This document shows, in pieces, positions 63,505 through 64,000 of a stretch of DNA of 64,000 nucleotides. The stretch comes from Gammaproteobacteria bacterium (GTDB taxonomy: Bacteria > Pseudomonadota > Gammaproteobacteria > Pseudomonadales > Pseudohongiellaceae), in NCBI GenBank assembly GCA_030828385.1, contig JAURCS010000010.1, positions 1 to 64,000 on the forward strand, given 5' to 3'. How positions within the stretch are numbered: the stretch's first letter is position 1; each line of letters starts with the position of its first letter. The position numbers and the translations under genes were made by a program. The notes under the pieces were generated by a model. It was not told where the DNA came from, made no database searches, and saw nothing but the letters and a program-made list of their open reading frames with translations.

Positions 63505-64000
63505 TGATTGGCAATGAGCCTGTAATCGATCCTTCCGCAAAAATAGGCAAGGATGTCACGATTGGGCCCTGGACGGTTATCGGCCCGGAAGTTGAAATTG
63601 GTGATGGCTGCGACATTGCATCCCATGTTGTCATTAAAAGTCATACCCGTGTTGGGAAAAACAACCGAATTTTCCAGTTTGCCTCTGTAGGAGAGGATCC
63701 CTCAGACAAAAAATACCATGGCGAAGTCAGCTGGCTTGAAATGGGAGACAATAATATTGTCCGTGAAGGGGCAACTCTGCATCGAGGTACTGAGTCTGGC
63801 GGAGGAATTACGCGTATAGGCTCCGATAATCTCTTCATGCCCTACACCCATGTGGCCCATGACTGTATTCTGGGTAATCATATTATCTTTTCCAACAATG
63901 CCGCGGTCAGTGGTCATGTGATCGTAGAAGACTGGGCTATATTGAGTGGCTATGCCGGTGTTTATCAGTTTCTCAGAATAGGGGCGCATAGTTTTGTCGG
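63504..64000 (+). CDS. lpxA: UDP-N-acetylglucosamine acyltransferase, partial
   Basis: First committed step of lipid A synthesis. ATG 63504 with GGAAGGAAT just upstream. The visible 165 codons give PSAKIGKDVTIGPWTVIGPEVEIG, then FASVGEDPSDKKYHGE, REGATLHRGTESGGG and the catalytic histidine in THVAHDCILGN, and stop at the window end before the C-terminal helices. The order lpxD-fabZ-lpxA is standard. lpxB would be expected next. Confidence 0.95.
   Translation, partial: MIGNEPVIDPSAKIGKDVTIGPWTVIGPEVEIGDGCDIASHVVIKSHTRVGKNNRIFQFASVGEDPSDKKYHGEVSWLEMGDNNIVREGATLHRGTESGGGITRIGSDNLFMPYTHVAHDCILGNHIIFSNNAAVSGHVIVEDWAILSGYAGVYQFLRIGAHSFV

Noticed and set aside
1-64000. CRISPR arrays, prophage genes or insertion sequences
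   Set aside because: No repeat-spacer pattern, integrase, transposase or phage structural gene was seen on either strand.

Overview
The window is a continuous piece of a gammaproteobacterial chromosome, most likely from a marine, free-living lineage. The evidence is the gene order: ppiB-lpxH beside glnS and cysS, and map-glnD-yffB-dapD-dapE divergent from rpsB-tsf-pyrH-frr-uppS-cdsA-dxr-rseP-bamA-skp-lpxD-fabZ-lpxA. acnB, rsmJ, queF and LPS/outer-membrane genes agree with this. Base composition looks moderate (mid to high 40s % GC by eye), with a clearly AT-rich patch near 20.1-20.8 kb. No phage, insertion sequence or CRISPR array was seen.

Layout. 0-8.2 kb: a frameshifted nucleotide-sugar dehydrogenase running off the left edge, then nadK, a rhomboid protease, DUF1315 and DUF2797 proteins, pepN and an aromatic-acid type MFS transporter. 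8.2-16.3 kb: acnB (reverse), a DUF1289 protein, a four-gene run of exported proteins (NHL repeat protein, two related secreted proteins, DUF6152 protein), then lpxH and ppiB (reverse). 16.3-20 kb: glnS, cysS and tRNA-Pro, -Arg, -His. 20-26.2 kb: an AT-rich remnant of a membrane/Fis-HTH protein, a dimeric-type dUTPase, an ABC exporter pair, queF, a YdjA-type nitroreductase and tRNA-Ser. 26.2-33.2 kb: a second DUF6152 locus, an SRAP protein, a GST, and the pdsO / pdsR-pdsS genes named for the proteobacterial dedicated sortase system, with no sortase or sortase substrate in the window. 33.2-43 kb: MATE transporter, glutathionyl-hydroquinone reductase, a GntR-PurM fusion protein with a palindromic operator candidate, a carboxymuconolactone-decarboxylase-like secreted protein, a small exported protein, a fructosamine kinase interrupted by an in-frame stop, an IorAB-type molybdenum hydroxylase and a GNAT protein. 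43-64 kb: rsmJ and the large housekeeping blocks (lysine/peptidoglycan precursors, nitrogen signalling, translation, isoprenoid/phospholipid synthesis, outer membrane assembly and lipid A), ending inside lpxA.

How the genes work together. The right third is a growth module: S2 and EF-Ts (translation), UMP kinase, ribosome recycling, undecaprenyl-PP and CDP-diacylglycerol synthesis, DXP reductoisomerase, RseP, BamA and Skp, and LpxD/FabZ/LpxA. LpxH at 15 kb belongs to the same lipid A pathway. DapD and DapE give two steps of diaminopimelate synthesis; the usual dapC between glnD and yffB is absent.

Most notable points: (1) a GntR-type winged helix fused to a complete-looking PurM, with a perfect inverted repeat just upstream; (2) pdsO/pdsR/pdsS without a sortase, with an 11-bp-period direct repeat between the divergent genes; (3) ribosomal protein S2 with a roughly 100-residue acidic plus Lys/Ala-rich tail; (4) two separate loci of DUF6152 plus a second secreted family, where DUF6152 proteins are predicted to start with His-His after signal cleavage; (5) three disrupted genes, one of them normally essential (uppS), which raises the question of sequencing error versus real recoding. 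All family names come from recognition by reading; no search was run.
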